Part shown: in pieces, positions 40,079 to 48,489 of the stretch
Layout: each line of letters begins with the position of its first letter
How positions within the stretch are numbered: the first letter of the stretch is position 1
Assembly (NCBI RefSeq): GCF_000819565.1
Contig: NZ_CP004393.1
Location: 4,464,001-4,528,000, forward strand
From: Celeribacter indicus
GTDB lineage: Bacteria; Pseudomonadota; Alphaproteobacteria; Rhodobacterales; Rhodobacteraceae
DNA length: 64,000 nucleotides
Reading direction: 5' to 3'
Position numbers and translations under genes: made by a program
Notes under the pieces: model-generated
The model's database searches: none
Seen by the model: only the letters and a program-made list of their open reading frames with translations
What the model was told of the DNA's origin: nothing

Positions 40079-41503
40079 ATGCCTGGCAGACTCTTGGTCG
40101 TATCCAACCGAATCCCCACGGGCGAGGCCCCATCGGGCGGGCTGGTCGTGGCGCTTCATGACGCGCTCGCGGAGCGCGGAGGCGTCTGGATCGGCGCGGG
40201 ACCGGAACCGGGAGAGGCGAGCGAGGCCCTCGAGGTGATCGGGCGCGATCCCTATGTCCGGCTCGCCTTCACCCTCACCGAGACGGAACAGCACGACTAT
40301 TACCTCGGATTTTCCAATTCGGTGCTCTGGCCGCTTTGCCATCGCCGGGGCGATCTCGTCGATCTCGATCCCGATTTCGAGGCGGCCTATCGCGCGGTCA
40401 ACGCGCGGCTGGCGCGGGCCATCGCGAAGGTGCTCGAGGCGGATGACGTGCTCTGGGTACACGACTACCACCTCTTTCCCCTGGCGCAGGCGCTGCGCAG
40501 ACTCGGCGTGACGAACCGGATCGGATTTTTCCTGCACATCCCCTTTCCGACGCTCACCGACCTGGCCGTGCTGCCGAAACCGAGCGATTTCGCCCGCTGG
40601 CTCGCCAGCTATAATCTCGTCGGCTTCCAGACCCGCGCCGACACGGCCCGCTGTCTGGAAATGTTCCGCGCCGATCCCCGTGCCGAGTTCATGACGGACG
40701 GAACGGTGAAGTTCGAGGACAAGATCGTGCGCCTCGGTGCCTTCCCGATCGGGATCGACACGGAGACCTTCGCGCGCGATGCGGAAGGATCGGAGGAAAG
40801 CCCCTTCCGCCGCGATGCGCCGGAGGAATACCTGATCGGCGTCGATCGACTGGATTACTCCAAGGGTCTGCCCAACCGCTTCAACGCCTTCGCCCGCTAT
40901 CTCGAGGAACGCACCGATCCGGAACGGCGTCCCTGCCTCGTGCAGATCGCGCCGCCCACGCGGGAAGCGGTGCAGGCCTATCAGGACATCCGCCGGGAGC
41001 TCGAGGAGATCTCCGGCCATATCAACGGTGCCTATGCCGAACTCGACTGGACGCCGATCCGCTACATCCATCGCGCCGTCGACCGCAGTCGGCTGGCGCG
41101 GATCTATCGCCACGCGCGCGCTTGTCTGGTGACCTCGCTCGCGGACGGGATGAATCTCGTGGCCAAGGAATATGTCGCCGCGCAGCAGCCGGATGATCCC
41201 GGCGTGCTGATCCTGTCGCGCTTCGCCGGTGCGGCGGAGGACCTGACTGATGCGTTGCTCGTCAACCCCTATGACGAAGCGGACATCGCGCGCGCCATCG
41301 CAGTAGCGCTCGACATGCCCCTTGAGGAGCGGGTGGATCGCTATGAGAGCTGCATCCAGGCGGTGCGCGACACGGATGTCCGCCGCTGGAGCAAGCAGTT
41401 CCTCGCCGGACTCGATCGCACCCTTCCGTCCTTCGAATGGCCGAAGGACGAATTCTCCGCCGGCTGGCCGCTCTCCGCGCCGGACGATCCGCTGATCGCC
41501 TGA
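40079..41503 (+). CDS. otsA: Trehalose-6-phosphate synthase
   Basis: A 474-residue GT20 enzyme making trehalose 6-phosphate from UDP-glucose and glucose 6-phosphate in the cytosol. Signature stretches: LLVVSNRIPTGEAPSGGLVV, WVHDYHLFPLAQALR, GVDRLDYSKGLPNRFNAF, and VNPYDEADIARAIAVAL. The start MPGRLLVVSNR at 40079 is the conserved family start and has GGAG eight bases upstream; the in-frame extension is ignored. With otsB it forms the OtsAB pathway for a compatible solute, consistent with osmotic or desiccation stress. It converges on the short-chain dehydrogenase across a hairpin. Confidence 0.95.
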   Translation: MPGRLLVVSNRIPTGEAPSGGLVVALHDALAERGGVWIGAGPEPGEASEALEVIGRDPYVRLAFTLTETEQHDYYLGFSNSVLWPLCHRRGDLVDLDPDFEAAYRAVNARLARAIAKVLEADDVLWVHDYHLFPLAQALRRLGVTNRIGFFLHIPFPTLTDLAVLPKPSDFARWLASYNLVGFQTRADTARCLEMFRADPRAEFMTDGTVKFEDKIVRLGAFPIGIDTETFARDAEGSEESPFRRDAPEEYLIGVDRLDYSKGLPNRFNAFARYLEERTDPERRPCLVQIAPPTREAVQAYQDIRRELEEISGHINGAYAELDWTPIRYIHRAVDRSRLARIYRHARACLVTSLADGMNLVAKEYVAAQQPDDPGVLILSRFAGAAEDLTDALLVNPYDEADIARAIAVALDMPLEERVDRYESCIQAVRDTDVRRWSKQFLAGLDRTLPSFEWPKDEFSAGWPLSAPDDPLIA

Positions 41504-41529
41504 GCTGTCCGGAAACGGCGGAAAGGTCT

Positions 41530-41561
41530 GGGAGCAGGCGCGCAATGCGCCTCCCGCTCCC
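41530..41561. terminator. Hairpin between otsA and SDR gene
   Basis: GGGAGC (41530-41535) pairs with GCTCCC (41556-41561), with inner GGCGC/GCGCC. There is no T run. It sits in the 71-base gap between convergent genes and may act for both. Confidence 0.45.
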
Positions 41562-41574
41562 ATGGTTTGCACCA

Positions 41575-42432
41575 TCAGGCGCCGACGATCTTTCCGCCGT
41601 TGGGATGCAGGGTCTGTCCCGTATAATAGCTTCCGTCGGACGACGCGAGGAAGAGATAGGCCGTCGCCACTTCCCAGGGCTGGCCGGGCCGCTCCATGGG
41701 CGCCTGGCTGCCGAAACCCTCGACCTTCTCCTCCGGCATGGAACCGGGGATGAAGGGCGTCCAGATCGGCCCCGGCGCGACCGCGTTCACGCGGATGCCG
41801 CGGTCCATCAGGTTCTTCGCCATCGAGCGGGAAAAGGTGAGGGTCGCGCCACGCGTCGTGGAATAGGCGATCAGCGTGTCGTTACCCTTGAAGGCATTCA
41901 CCGAGCTCGTGTTGATGATCACGCCGCCCTCCTTCAGATGCGGGAGCGCCGCCTGGGTGCAGAACATGGGAGCGAGGATGTTCGTCTCCATGATCCGGCG
42001 CAGCCGCTCCTCGGGTTCGTTGGCGAAATCCCCATCCTCCCATTGCAGCGCGGCGTGATTGACGAGGATGTCGAGCTGTCCGAAGCGCTCGACCGTCTGC
42101 GCGACGGCGGAAAAGGCATGATCGCGTTTGCCGAGATCGCCGCGGATCAGGAGCGCTTCGCCGCCTTCCTCTTCTTCGACGATGCGCTTCGTCTCCTCGG
42201 CGTCGCGATCCTCCTCGAGATAGGCGATGGCGAGTTTCGCCCCTTCGCGGGCGAAGAGCACGGACACGGCCCGACCGATGCCGCTGTCGCCGCCGGAAAT
42301 GAATGCCACCTTGCCCTTGAGCTTTCCGGTTCCGGCATGGCGCGGCGTGTAATCCGGGGCGGGGTGCATCTTGTATTCGTCGGCCGGCATGCTGTCCTGG
42401 TGTTGCGGCGGGATGTCGGGTTTGTCGGTCAT
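41575..42432 (-). CDS. Short-chain dehydrogenase, YhdG-type, with altered active site
   Basis: A 285-residue classical-type SDR with a leader typical of the YhdG/YmgG-like glucose dehydrogenase group (PPQHQDSMPADEYKMHPAPD), the NAD(P) motif AFISGGDSGIGRAVSVLF, and DILVNHAALQ. The catalytic Tyr-x-x-x-Lys is changed: the sequence at the position reads AYSTTRGATL, so the lysine is an arginine (codon CGT). All else looks intact. Reduced or altered activity, or a structural role, is possible. It is second gene after the SDR at 42469-43263, 36 bases away, in the unit driven by the promoter at 43327-43351. Confidence 0.88.
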   Translation of the reverse strand: MTDKPDIPPQHQDSMPADEYKMHPAPDYTPRHAGTGKLKGKVAFISGGDSGIGRAVSVLFAREGAKLAIAYLEEDRDAEETKRIVEEEEGGEALLIRGDLGKRDHAFSAVAQTVERFGQLDILVNHAALQWEDGDFANEPEERLRRIMETNILAPMFCTQAALPHLKEGGVIINTSSVNAFKGNDTLIAYSTTRGATLTFSRSMAKNLMDRGIRVNAVAPGPIWTPFIPGSMPEEKVEGFGSQAPMERPGQPWEVATAYLFLASSDGSYYTGQTLHPNGGKIVGA

Positions 42433-42468
42433 GGACGTCTCCTTTTGCGCTTGGAAATGAGCGGCAGC

Positions 42469-43263
42469 TCAGGTGTTCATTGCGGCGACGGATCCGCCGT
42501 CGACCCGGTAGGACGCGCCACTGACGAAGGAGGCCCGCTCCGAACACAGCAGCGCGATGACGGCGGCGACCTCCTCGGGCTGGCCGCGGCGATCAAGGGT
42601 GAGATAGGGGCGTTCTTCCTTCAGAAAGCTGTCGACCGCCTCCTCGACGGTCTCCCCGCGCTCCCCGGCCCGCTGTCGCATCATCCCCTCGGTCATCGGT
42701 GTCTCGATGAAGGCGGGCGCCACCGCATTGACGAGCACGCCCTTCGGCCCGTAGGCCAGGGCGGCGGATTTGGTGAAGTTGAGCAAGGCGGCTTTCGAGG
42801 CGTTATAGACCGCCTCCTCCGGATAGGGCTGGACCGCGTTCTCGGACACGATGAACACGATCCGTCCCCAGCCGCGTTCGGCCATCGGTCCGACGAGCGC
42901 GCGGGCGAGGCGCACGGGACCAAGGAAATTCGTCTCGAAGCAATCGCGGAAGGCGGCGTCCGTCATCGCGAAGGGATCGCCCTTCTCCCCGGTGATCCCC
43001 GCGGCCTCCACGAGGATATCGGCTCCGCCCTTGGCGCGGGCCGCACGCGCGATCGCAGCGGCACCCTTCTCGCGGGTGAGGTCGGCGGCGACGCGTTCGA
43101 GCACGTTCGGCACGTCCTCCGTTCCGCGACGGAGCGCCTCCGCCCCCAGATCGGACAGGACGAGCCGCGCGCCTTCCGCCGCCAGCGCACGCGCAGTCGC
43201 CCGGCCGATCCCCGAAGACGCACCGGTCACGACGGCAAGCTTGCCCTGAAGTCCGAGATCCAA
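42469..43263 (-). CDS. Short-chain dehydrogenase/reductase
   Basis: A 264-residue SDR with the cofactor motif VVTGASSGIGRATARALA, ILVEAAGITGEKGDPF, and an intact catalytic site (IVSENAVQPYPEEAVYNASK; Tyr and Lys present), followed by VLVNAVAPAFIETPM. It starts with TTG at 43263, with AAGGAGG upstream. It is probably an NAD(P)-dependent oxidoreductase of an alcohol or keto sugar, substrate unknown. It is the promoter-proximal gene of a two-gene unit, and a clear GGAAC-N16-TGTT element lies 64 bases ahead. Confidence 0.85.
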   Translation of the reverse strand: MDLGLQGKLAVVTGASSGIGRATARALAAEGARLVLSDLGAEALRRGTEDVPNVLERVAADLTREKGAAAIARAARAKGGADILVEAAGITGEKGDPFAMTDAAFRDCFETNFLGPVRLARALVGPMAERGWGRIVFIVSENAVQPYPEEAVYNASKAALLNFTKSAALAYGPKGVLVNAVAPAFIETPMTEGMMRQRAGERGETVEEAVDSFLKEERPYLTLDRRGQPEEVAAVIALLCSERASFVSGASYRVDGGSVAAMNT

Positions 43264-43326
43264 GATGAGCCTCCTTTTTCCTGAACGCGGGCGCCGGACC
43301 GAAACCCGCCGCGCCTGTGCAGTAGC

Positions 43327-43351
43327 AACACGGGCACCGTGGGATTGTTCC
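43327..43351 (-). promoter_or_regulatory. EcfG-type promoter for the SDR pair
   Basis: Minus strand: GGAAC, 16 bases, TGTT, ending 64 bases before the TTG at 43263. The remaining part of the 43264-43521 gap shows no gene. Confidence 0.65.
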
Positions 43352-43521
43352 GCGCGGCGGACCGGAGAGGCCGGCGCGCCGGTTTGTCGCATCGCGGAAA
43401 GGTGGACCCTCCGCGCGCGCGCCCTAATTCGACCGGCAAGGAGATCCGCGGGAGGCACCACGCCGCCGCCACGCGGATCCGGTCGCCGGCCCGAGAGGGA
43501 AACGCATAGCCGGGGGATGCC

Positions 43522-44919
43522 ATGCTCGATGCCGAACTGCTGGCACGGTTCCAGTTCGCCTTCACCGTGTCGTTTCACATCATCTTCCCGGCCTTTTCGA
43601 TCGGGCTTGCCAGCTATCTCGCGGTGCTCAACGGTCTGTGGCTGACCACGCGGCGCGACGTCTTCCTCGAGCTTTTCGACCATTGGAAAAAGATCTTTGC
43701 CGTCGCCTTCGGCATGGGCGTCGTCTCCGGCATCGTCATGTCCTACCAGTTCGGCACCAACTGGTCGGTCTTTTCCGACCGCGCCGGGCCGGTGATCGGG
43801 CCGCTCATGGCCTATGAGGTGCTCACCGCCTTCTTCCTCGAGGCGGGCTTCCTCGGCATCATGCTCTTCGGGCGCAGCCGCGTGGGGGACGGGCTGCACA
43901 TGATCGCGACGCTGATGGTGGCGATCGGCACGCTGATCTCCGCCACATGGATCCTGTCGGTGAACAGCTGGATGCACACGCCGGTGGGGTTCGACATCGC
44001 GGAGAACGGGCAGTTCGTTCCCGTCGACTGGTGGGCCATCGTCTTTTCTCCCTCCTTCCCCTACCGGCTCGTGCACATGGTGCTCGCCGCCTATCTCACC
44101 ACCGCGCTTGTGGTGGGCGGGGCGGGTGGCTACCACCTGCTGCGCGACCGGGCCAATCACGGCGCGCGCATGATGTTCTCCATGGCGATGTGGATGCTCG
44201 TCCTCGTCGCCCCGATCCAGATCCTCGCGGGCGACCAGCACGGGCTCAATACGCTCGAACATCAGCCGGCAAAGGTGATGGCGATGGAGGGGCATTTCGA
44301 AAGTCATCCGGAGGGCGCGCCGCTCATCCTCTTCGGCATTCCCGACCAGGCGGCGGGAGAGATGAGATACGCGATCCAGATCCCGAAACTCTCCTCCCTC
44401 ATCCTCAGGCACGACCTGAACGCGCCGCTCGACGGGCTCGACACCATTCCCGACGACGAGGAGCCCCCGGTCGCCATCGTGTTCTGGTCCTTCCGCGTGA
44501 TGGTCGCGCTCGGCTTCGGCTTCCTCGGGCTCGGCCTCTGGGGGCTCTGGGCGCGCTGGCGCGGGCGGCTCTACGACACCCGCTGGCTGCACGGGGTGGC
44601 GATACTCTTCGGTCCCACGGGGTTCATCGCGGTCCTCGCCGGCTGGATCACCACGGAGGTGGGACGGCAACCCTGGACCGTCTACGGCCATATGCGCACC
44701 TCCGAGAGCCATTCGCCACTCGACGCCGGCACGGTCGCGACATCGCTCGTCGCCTTCATCGTCGTCTATTTCTTCGTCTTCGGGGCGGGCACCTATTACC
44801 TGCTTCGAATGATGCGGACCGCACCGGGCACGGCGCGGCTCGGGCTGCGCGACGGGCCGATCCGCACGGCGGGCATCACCCCCGGCCCCGCCGAAGACCC
44901 CGACGACAGGGAGGAATGA
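43522..44919 (+). CDS. cioA: Cytochrome bd-type quinol oxidase subunit I (CIO)
   Basis: A 465-residue integral membrane subunit I of a cyanide-insensitive bd-type oxidase. It carries the His of heme b595 in FQFAFTVSFHIIFPAFSIGL, the quinol-loop and heme region GDQHGLNTLEHQPAKVMAME, and the GWITTEVGRQPWTVYG motif. The Q-loop is short, as in the CIO group that lacks the d-heme spectrum of E. coli CydA. It oxidises ubiquinol and reduces oxygen without proton pumping and tolerates cyanide, sulfide or peroxide. It lies before cioB, three bases apart. No clear EcfG-type promoter lies before it. Confidence 0.94.
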   Translation: MLDAELLARFQFAFTVSFHIIFPAFSIGLASYLAVLNGLWLTTRRDVFLELFDHWKKIFAVAFGMGVVSGIVMSYQFGTNWSVFSDRAGPVIGPLMAYEVLTAFFLEAGFLGIMLFGRSRVGDGLHMIATLMVAIGTLISATWILSVNSWMHTPVGFDIAENGQFVPVDWWAIVFSPSFPYRLVHMVLAAYLTTALVVGGAGGYHLLRDRANHGARMMFSMAMWMLVLVAPIQILAGDQHGLNTLEHQPAKVMAMEGHFESHPEGAPLILFGIPDQAAGEMRYAIQIPKLSSLILRHDLNAPLDGLDTIPDDEEPPVAIVFWSFRVMVALGFGFLGLGLWGLWARWRGRLYDTRWLHGVAILFGPTGFIAVLAGWITTEVGRQPWTVYGHMRTSESHSPLDAGTVATSLVAFIVVYFFVFGAGTYYLLRMMRTAPGTARLGLRDGPIRTAGITPGPAEDPDDREE

Positions 44920-44922
44920 AAG

Positions 44923-45930
44923 ATGTTCGGACTTGAGCTTTCCTTCATCTGGGCGGGGATCATCGCCTTTGCCGTCATCACCTATGTCGTGCTCGACGGC
45001 TTCGACCTCGGCGTCGGCATCCTGTTCCCGCTGGCACGCGACGAGGCGGAGCGGGACCAGATGATGAATTCCGTCGCCCCCGTGTGGGACGGCAACGAGA
45101 CCTGGCTGGTGCTCGGCGGCGGCGGGCTTTTCGCGGTGTTCCCGCTGGCCTATGCCGTCGTGATGCCCGCGCTCTACATCCCGATCATCGTCATGCTGCT
45201 TGCGCTGATCTTCCGAGGAGTCGCCTTCGAATACCGCTGGCGCACGGTGCGGTGGAAGCGGATCTGGGACCACGCCTTCTTCGGCGGTTCGCTCGCGGCG
45301 GCGATGATGCAGGGCTTCGCGCTCGGACGGCTCGTGCAGGGGATCGAGATGTCCGGCCGCGCCGCCGCCGCAGGGCCCTTCGACTGGATCACGCCCTTCT
45401 CGGTGCTGACCGCCATCGCCGTGCCGGTCGGATACGCCCTTCTCGGGGCGACCTGGCTCAATCTCAAGCTCGTCGGCCGGGTCCAGGCGCATATGCGCGG
45501 GCTTGCAAAGCCGCTTTCCGTGGCGACCCTCGCCTTTCTCGGCCTCGTTTCCGTCTTCACCCCGTTCCTGAACGCGGAATACTGGACGCGCTGGTTCACC
45601 TTCCCGGCGGCGGCCTATTCCTATGTGGTGCCGCTTCTCGTCCTGCTGGCAGCGGCGCGTCTGTGGATCGGACTCACGCGCGGGGACGAACTCTGGCCGT
45701 TCCTCATGTCGCTGTCGCTTTTCGTGCTGGCCTTCGTGGGGATCGGGATCAGCTTCTATCCGATGATGGTGCCGCCCCACCTCACCATCGTCGAGGCCGC
45801 CGCGCCCGACGACAGCCTGAAATTCGCCCTCGTGGGCACGCTCGTCCTCGTGCCGATCATCCTCGCCTATACCGCCTACGCCTATTGGGTGTTCCGCGGC
45901 AAGATCAATCCCGACGAGGGTTACCATTGA
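44923..45930 (+). CDS. cioB: Cytochrome bd-type quinol oxidase subunit II (CIO)
   Basis: A 335-residue subunit II of the same oxidase: ITYVVLDGFDLGVGILFPLA, then DGNETWLVLGGGGLFAVFPL, FRGVAFEYRWR and nine or so predicted membrane helices. It stabilises the heme pair of subunit I. GAGG precedes the ATG. Its end overlaps the DUF2474 gene (TGA within TTGA), showing coupling. Confidence 0.94.
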   Translation: MFGLELSFIWAGIIAFAVITYVVLDGFDLGVGILFPLARDEAERDQMMNSVAPVWDGNETWLVLGGGGLFAVFPLAYAVVMPALYIPIIVMLLALIFRGVAFEYRWRTVRWKRIWDHAFFGGSLAAAMMQGFALGRLVQGIEMSGRAAAAGPFDWITPFSVLTAIAVPVGYALLGATWLNLKLVGRVQAHMRGLAKPLSVATLAFLGLVSVFTPFLNAEYWTRWFTFPAAAYSYVVPLLVLLAAARLWIGLTRGDELWPFLMSLSLFVLAFVGIGISFYPMMVPPHLTIVEAAAPDDSLKFALVGTLVLVPIILAYTAYAYWVFRGKINPDEGYH

Positions 45931-46031
45931 GACGCTGGGCCATGAGGATCGGCTGGTTCGCGCTGCTGTGGATCGCAGGCGTCGCCGCGGTGGGGGCGGT
46001 TGCCTACGCGATCCGGCTCGCGATCCTGTGA
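45927..46031 (+). CDS. DUF2474-type third small subunit of CIO oxidase
   Basis: A 34-residue single-helix membrane protein (MRRWAMRIGWFALLWIAGVA...), beginning with TTG overlapping the cioB stop, and with GAGG upstream. Such short proteins follow cioB in many genomes (DUF2474) and are the functional counterpart of CydX, which is needed for assembly or stability of the bd oxidase. The helix has the typical RRW...IGWFALLW pattern. Too short for default gene finders. Confidence 0.75.
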   Translation: MRRWAMRIGWFALLWIAGVAAVGAVAYAIRLAIL

Positions 46032-46037
46032 CCGAGG

Positions 46038-48356
46038 TCAGGCCGCGGACGAACGCAGGATCTGCACCGGAGTCCCCTTGTAGGCCGGCGTCTTCGAGTT
46101 CTTTTCGTGATAGGCCAGCGGCACGAGCGGGTTGAGCTCGGGATAATAGCCCGCAACGCAGCCCTCCGGCAGGTCGTAGGGCGTCACCACCAGTCCCTCC
46201 ACCCTGCGCTCCACCCCATCTTCGATGGCACAGCGCAGGCTGATCGTCTCCCCTTCCCCGAGTCCGAGACGCGCCATCTCGTCGCGGTTCACGAGCATCA
46301 CCATACGACTGCCCTCGAGCCCGCGCAGGCGGTCGCGATAGCCGTAGATCGTGGTGTTGAACTGGTCGTTCGAGCGCAGGGTGACGAGCGTCATCACATC
46401 CGCACCCTCCGGCGAGTCACCGAGCGCGCTGAGCGTCGTCGGCGTCGTGAACTGTGCCTTGCCGCTCTCCGTCTTCCAGATGCGCTCGCGCGCCGGATTG
46501 CCGCGGTAGAAGCCGCCGGGCTGGAACAGCCGTTCGTTGAAACCGGCGAAATCGTCGGGAAATGTCTGCTCGATCAGGTCGCGCACGAGGCCGTAATCGG
46601 CCACCCAATCGTCCCATTTCAGCTTCGGATTCTCGGGCAAGGTCGCCTTGGCGATTCCGGCGACGATGTCGGTTTCGGATTTCAGATGTTCCGAGGCAGG
46701 TTCCGCCCGGCCGACGGAACCGTAGATATGCGAAAACGTGTCCTCCATCGAAATCGCCTGCCTGCCGGTGGCCTGGATGTCCTCGTCGGTGCGCCCGAGA
46801 CAGGGAAGAAGATAGGAAACCTCGCCGGGCGTGAGATGCGAGCGGTTGGGCTTCGTCGCAATATAGACGGTGAGCCGCATCTTCGGCCAGGCCTCTTCCA
46901 TGCGCGCGCGGTCGGGCAGGGCGCGCACGAGGTTGCCGCCGAGGGAGATCAGCGCCTTCATCCGGCCCTCGAGCAGCGCCTCGCAGGCCTCGACCGCGTT
47001 CATCCCGTCCTCCTCCGGCGGCTCGATGTCGAAGAGCGTTCGGAGCTTGTCCGCGGGCATATGGGAGGACTTCTCTCCGATGCCAACGGTGCGCTGCCCC
47101 TGCACGTTCGAATGGCCGCGCACGGGCGAGATCCCGGCGCCGAGGCGGCCGATATTGCCGCGCAGCATGAGGAAATTGCAATACATCCCCAGATTGAGCC
47201 AACCGTTGACATGCTGGGTGAGACCCATGCCATAGATGCCGATGACCTTCTCGGCCGCCAGATAGACACCCGCCGCCTCCTCGATCATCGCGCGGGCCAG
47301 GCCCGACTGACGCTCGATCTCCTCCCAACTCAGGGCGACGAGCGCCGCCTCCAGTTCCGCGAAGCCGGTCGTGTGATCCGCGATGAAATCGTGATCGAGC
47401 ACTGTGCCGGGCGCGGCCTCCTCTGCGGCGAGCACGCATTTCATCAGCCCCGCGAGGACCGCGACATCGCCGCCGGGGCGCAGCTGGTAATAGTGATCCG
47501 AGATCCTGGTCGGTTTACCCACCGTCATCTGCACCGGATTTTGCGGATCGACGAATTCGATCAGCCCGCGTTCGCGCAGCGGGTTGAAGGTCACGATCTT
47601 GCAGCCGCGCTTTACCGCAGCCTTCAGCGTGTGCAGGAAACGCGGGCTGTTCGAGCCGGTGTTCTGCCCGAAAAAGAAGATCGCGTCGCAATGGTCGAAA
47701 TCCTCGAGCGTGCAGGTGCCGACGGGCGTGCCGATGGTGTTCTTGAGGTTCACGCTGGTCGTCTCGTGGCACATGTTCGACGATTGCGGCAGGTTCTGGT
47801 GGCCCATCGCACGGGCGAAAAGCGCATAGAGATAGGAGGTCTCCAGCCCGGCATGGCCGGAGGAATAGAACACCGCTTCCTTCGGCGCGAGCTTTGAGAG
47901 TTCCGCGCCGATCTCCTCGAAGGCGGTGTCCCAGTCGACCGGGCGATAAGCATCGCTTTCGGCGTCGTAGCGCATCGGTTCGGTGATCCTGCCGGCCTTT
48001 TCCAGATCGTGGTCGGGCCAGCCTCGCAGCTCGGCCAGGGTGTGCGCGGCAAAGAAATCGGGATCGGCGCGGCGGCGGTCGAGTTCCCACATCACCGATT
48101 TCGCGCCGTTCTCGCAGAATTCGGCCGTATGCGGAGTGGCTGGCTTTGCCCAGGCGCAGGAGGAACACATCACGCCGCCGGGCTTGTTGTGCCGCGCCAG
48201 GACCTCGAAGACGTCGCCCTGCGGTGCGGCCTCCGCGAAGTTCCGCCTCAGGCTGTTCACCGAACCCCAGCCGCCGGTCGGGGCGTCGTAGAACGGCGTG
48301 TCGGGATCCTGGGTTTCGGCATCGTGCTGGCGGGTCCGGGGGGAGGGCTTGCGCAT
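46038..48356 (-). CDS. FdhF/YdeP family molybdopterin oxidoreductase
   Basis: A 772-residue molybdopterin-type oxidoreductase of the FdhF/YdeP family, related to formate dehydrogenase but with an N-terminal cysteine-containing segment (VMCSSCAWAKPATPHTAEFC) in place of the usual four-cysteine cluster set. The core carries FFGQNTGSNSPRFL, GGNLVRALPDRARM, MGLTQHVNGWLNLGMY and MTLVTLRSNDQFNTTIYGYR for the cofactor. YdeP helps acid resistance in E. coli; the reaction is unsettled. The start at 48356 has AAAGGAG upstream; the frame further up is not used. The promoter at 48396-48420 fits the EcfG consensus exactly. Confidence 0.9.
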   Translation of the reverse strand: MRKPSPRTRQHDAETQDPDTPFYDAPTGGWGSVNSLRRNFAEAAPQGDVFEVLARHNKPGGVMCSSCAWAKPATPHTAEFCENGAKSVMWELDRRRADPDFFAAHTLAELRGWPDHDLEKAGRITEPMRYDAESDAYRPVDWDTAFEEIGAELSKLAPKEAVFYSSGHAGLETSYLYALFARAMGHQNLPQSSNMCHETTSVNLKNTIGTPVGTCTLEDFDHCDAIFFFGQNTGSNSPRFLHTLKAAVKRGCKIVTFNPLRERGLIEFVDPQNPVQMTVGKPTRISDHYYQLRPGGDVAVLAGLMKCVLAAEEAAPGTVLDHDFIADHTTGFAELEAALVALSWEEIERQSGLARAMIEEAAGVYLAAEKVIGIYGMGLTQHVNGWLNLGMYCNFLMLRGNIGRLGAGISPVRGHSNVQGQRTVGIGEKSSHMPADKLRTLFDIEPPEEDGMNAVEACEALLEGRMKALISLGGNLVRALPDRARMEEAWPKMRLTVYIATKPNRSHLTPGEVSYLLPCLGRTDEDIQATGRQAISMEDTFSHIYGSVGRAEPASEHLKSETDIVAGIAKATLPENPKLKWDDWVADYGLVRDLIEQTFPDDFAGFNERLFQPGGFYRGNPARERIWKTESGKAQFTTPTTLSALGDSPEGADVMTLVTLRSNDQFNTTIYGYRDRLRGLEGSRMVMLVNRDEMARLGLGEGETISLRCAIEDGVERRVEGLVVTPYDLPEGCVAGYYPELNPLVPLAYHEKNSKTPAYKGTPVQILRSSAA

Positions 48357-48395
48357 GGAAAACTCCTTTGCCCCTGCGAGGGGCGTTTGCGGGTC

Positions 48396-48420
48396 AACGG
48401 ATCGCCTCTCCAATTGTTCC
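48396..48420 (-). promoter_or_regulatory. EcfG-type promoter for FdhF/YdeP gene (perfect match)
   Basis: Minus strand: GGAAC, 16 bases, CGTT, ending 40 bases before the ATG at 48356; the full EcfG consensus. Confidence 0.7.
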
Positions 48421-48489
48421 GGCCCGCCGGCGTTTGACATTCGACCGGCGTGAAACAGCTTCTTCGCGAAGGATGATCTTCAGCAGCGA

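Noticed and set aside
43352..43521. Possible GGACC-N17-GGTT promoter for cioAB
   Set aside because: The -35 has a mismatch and spacing is at the limit; it is weaker than every other candidate and was not counted.
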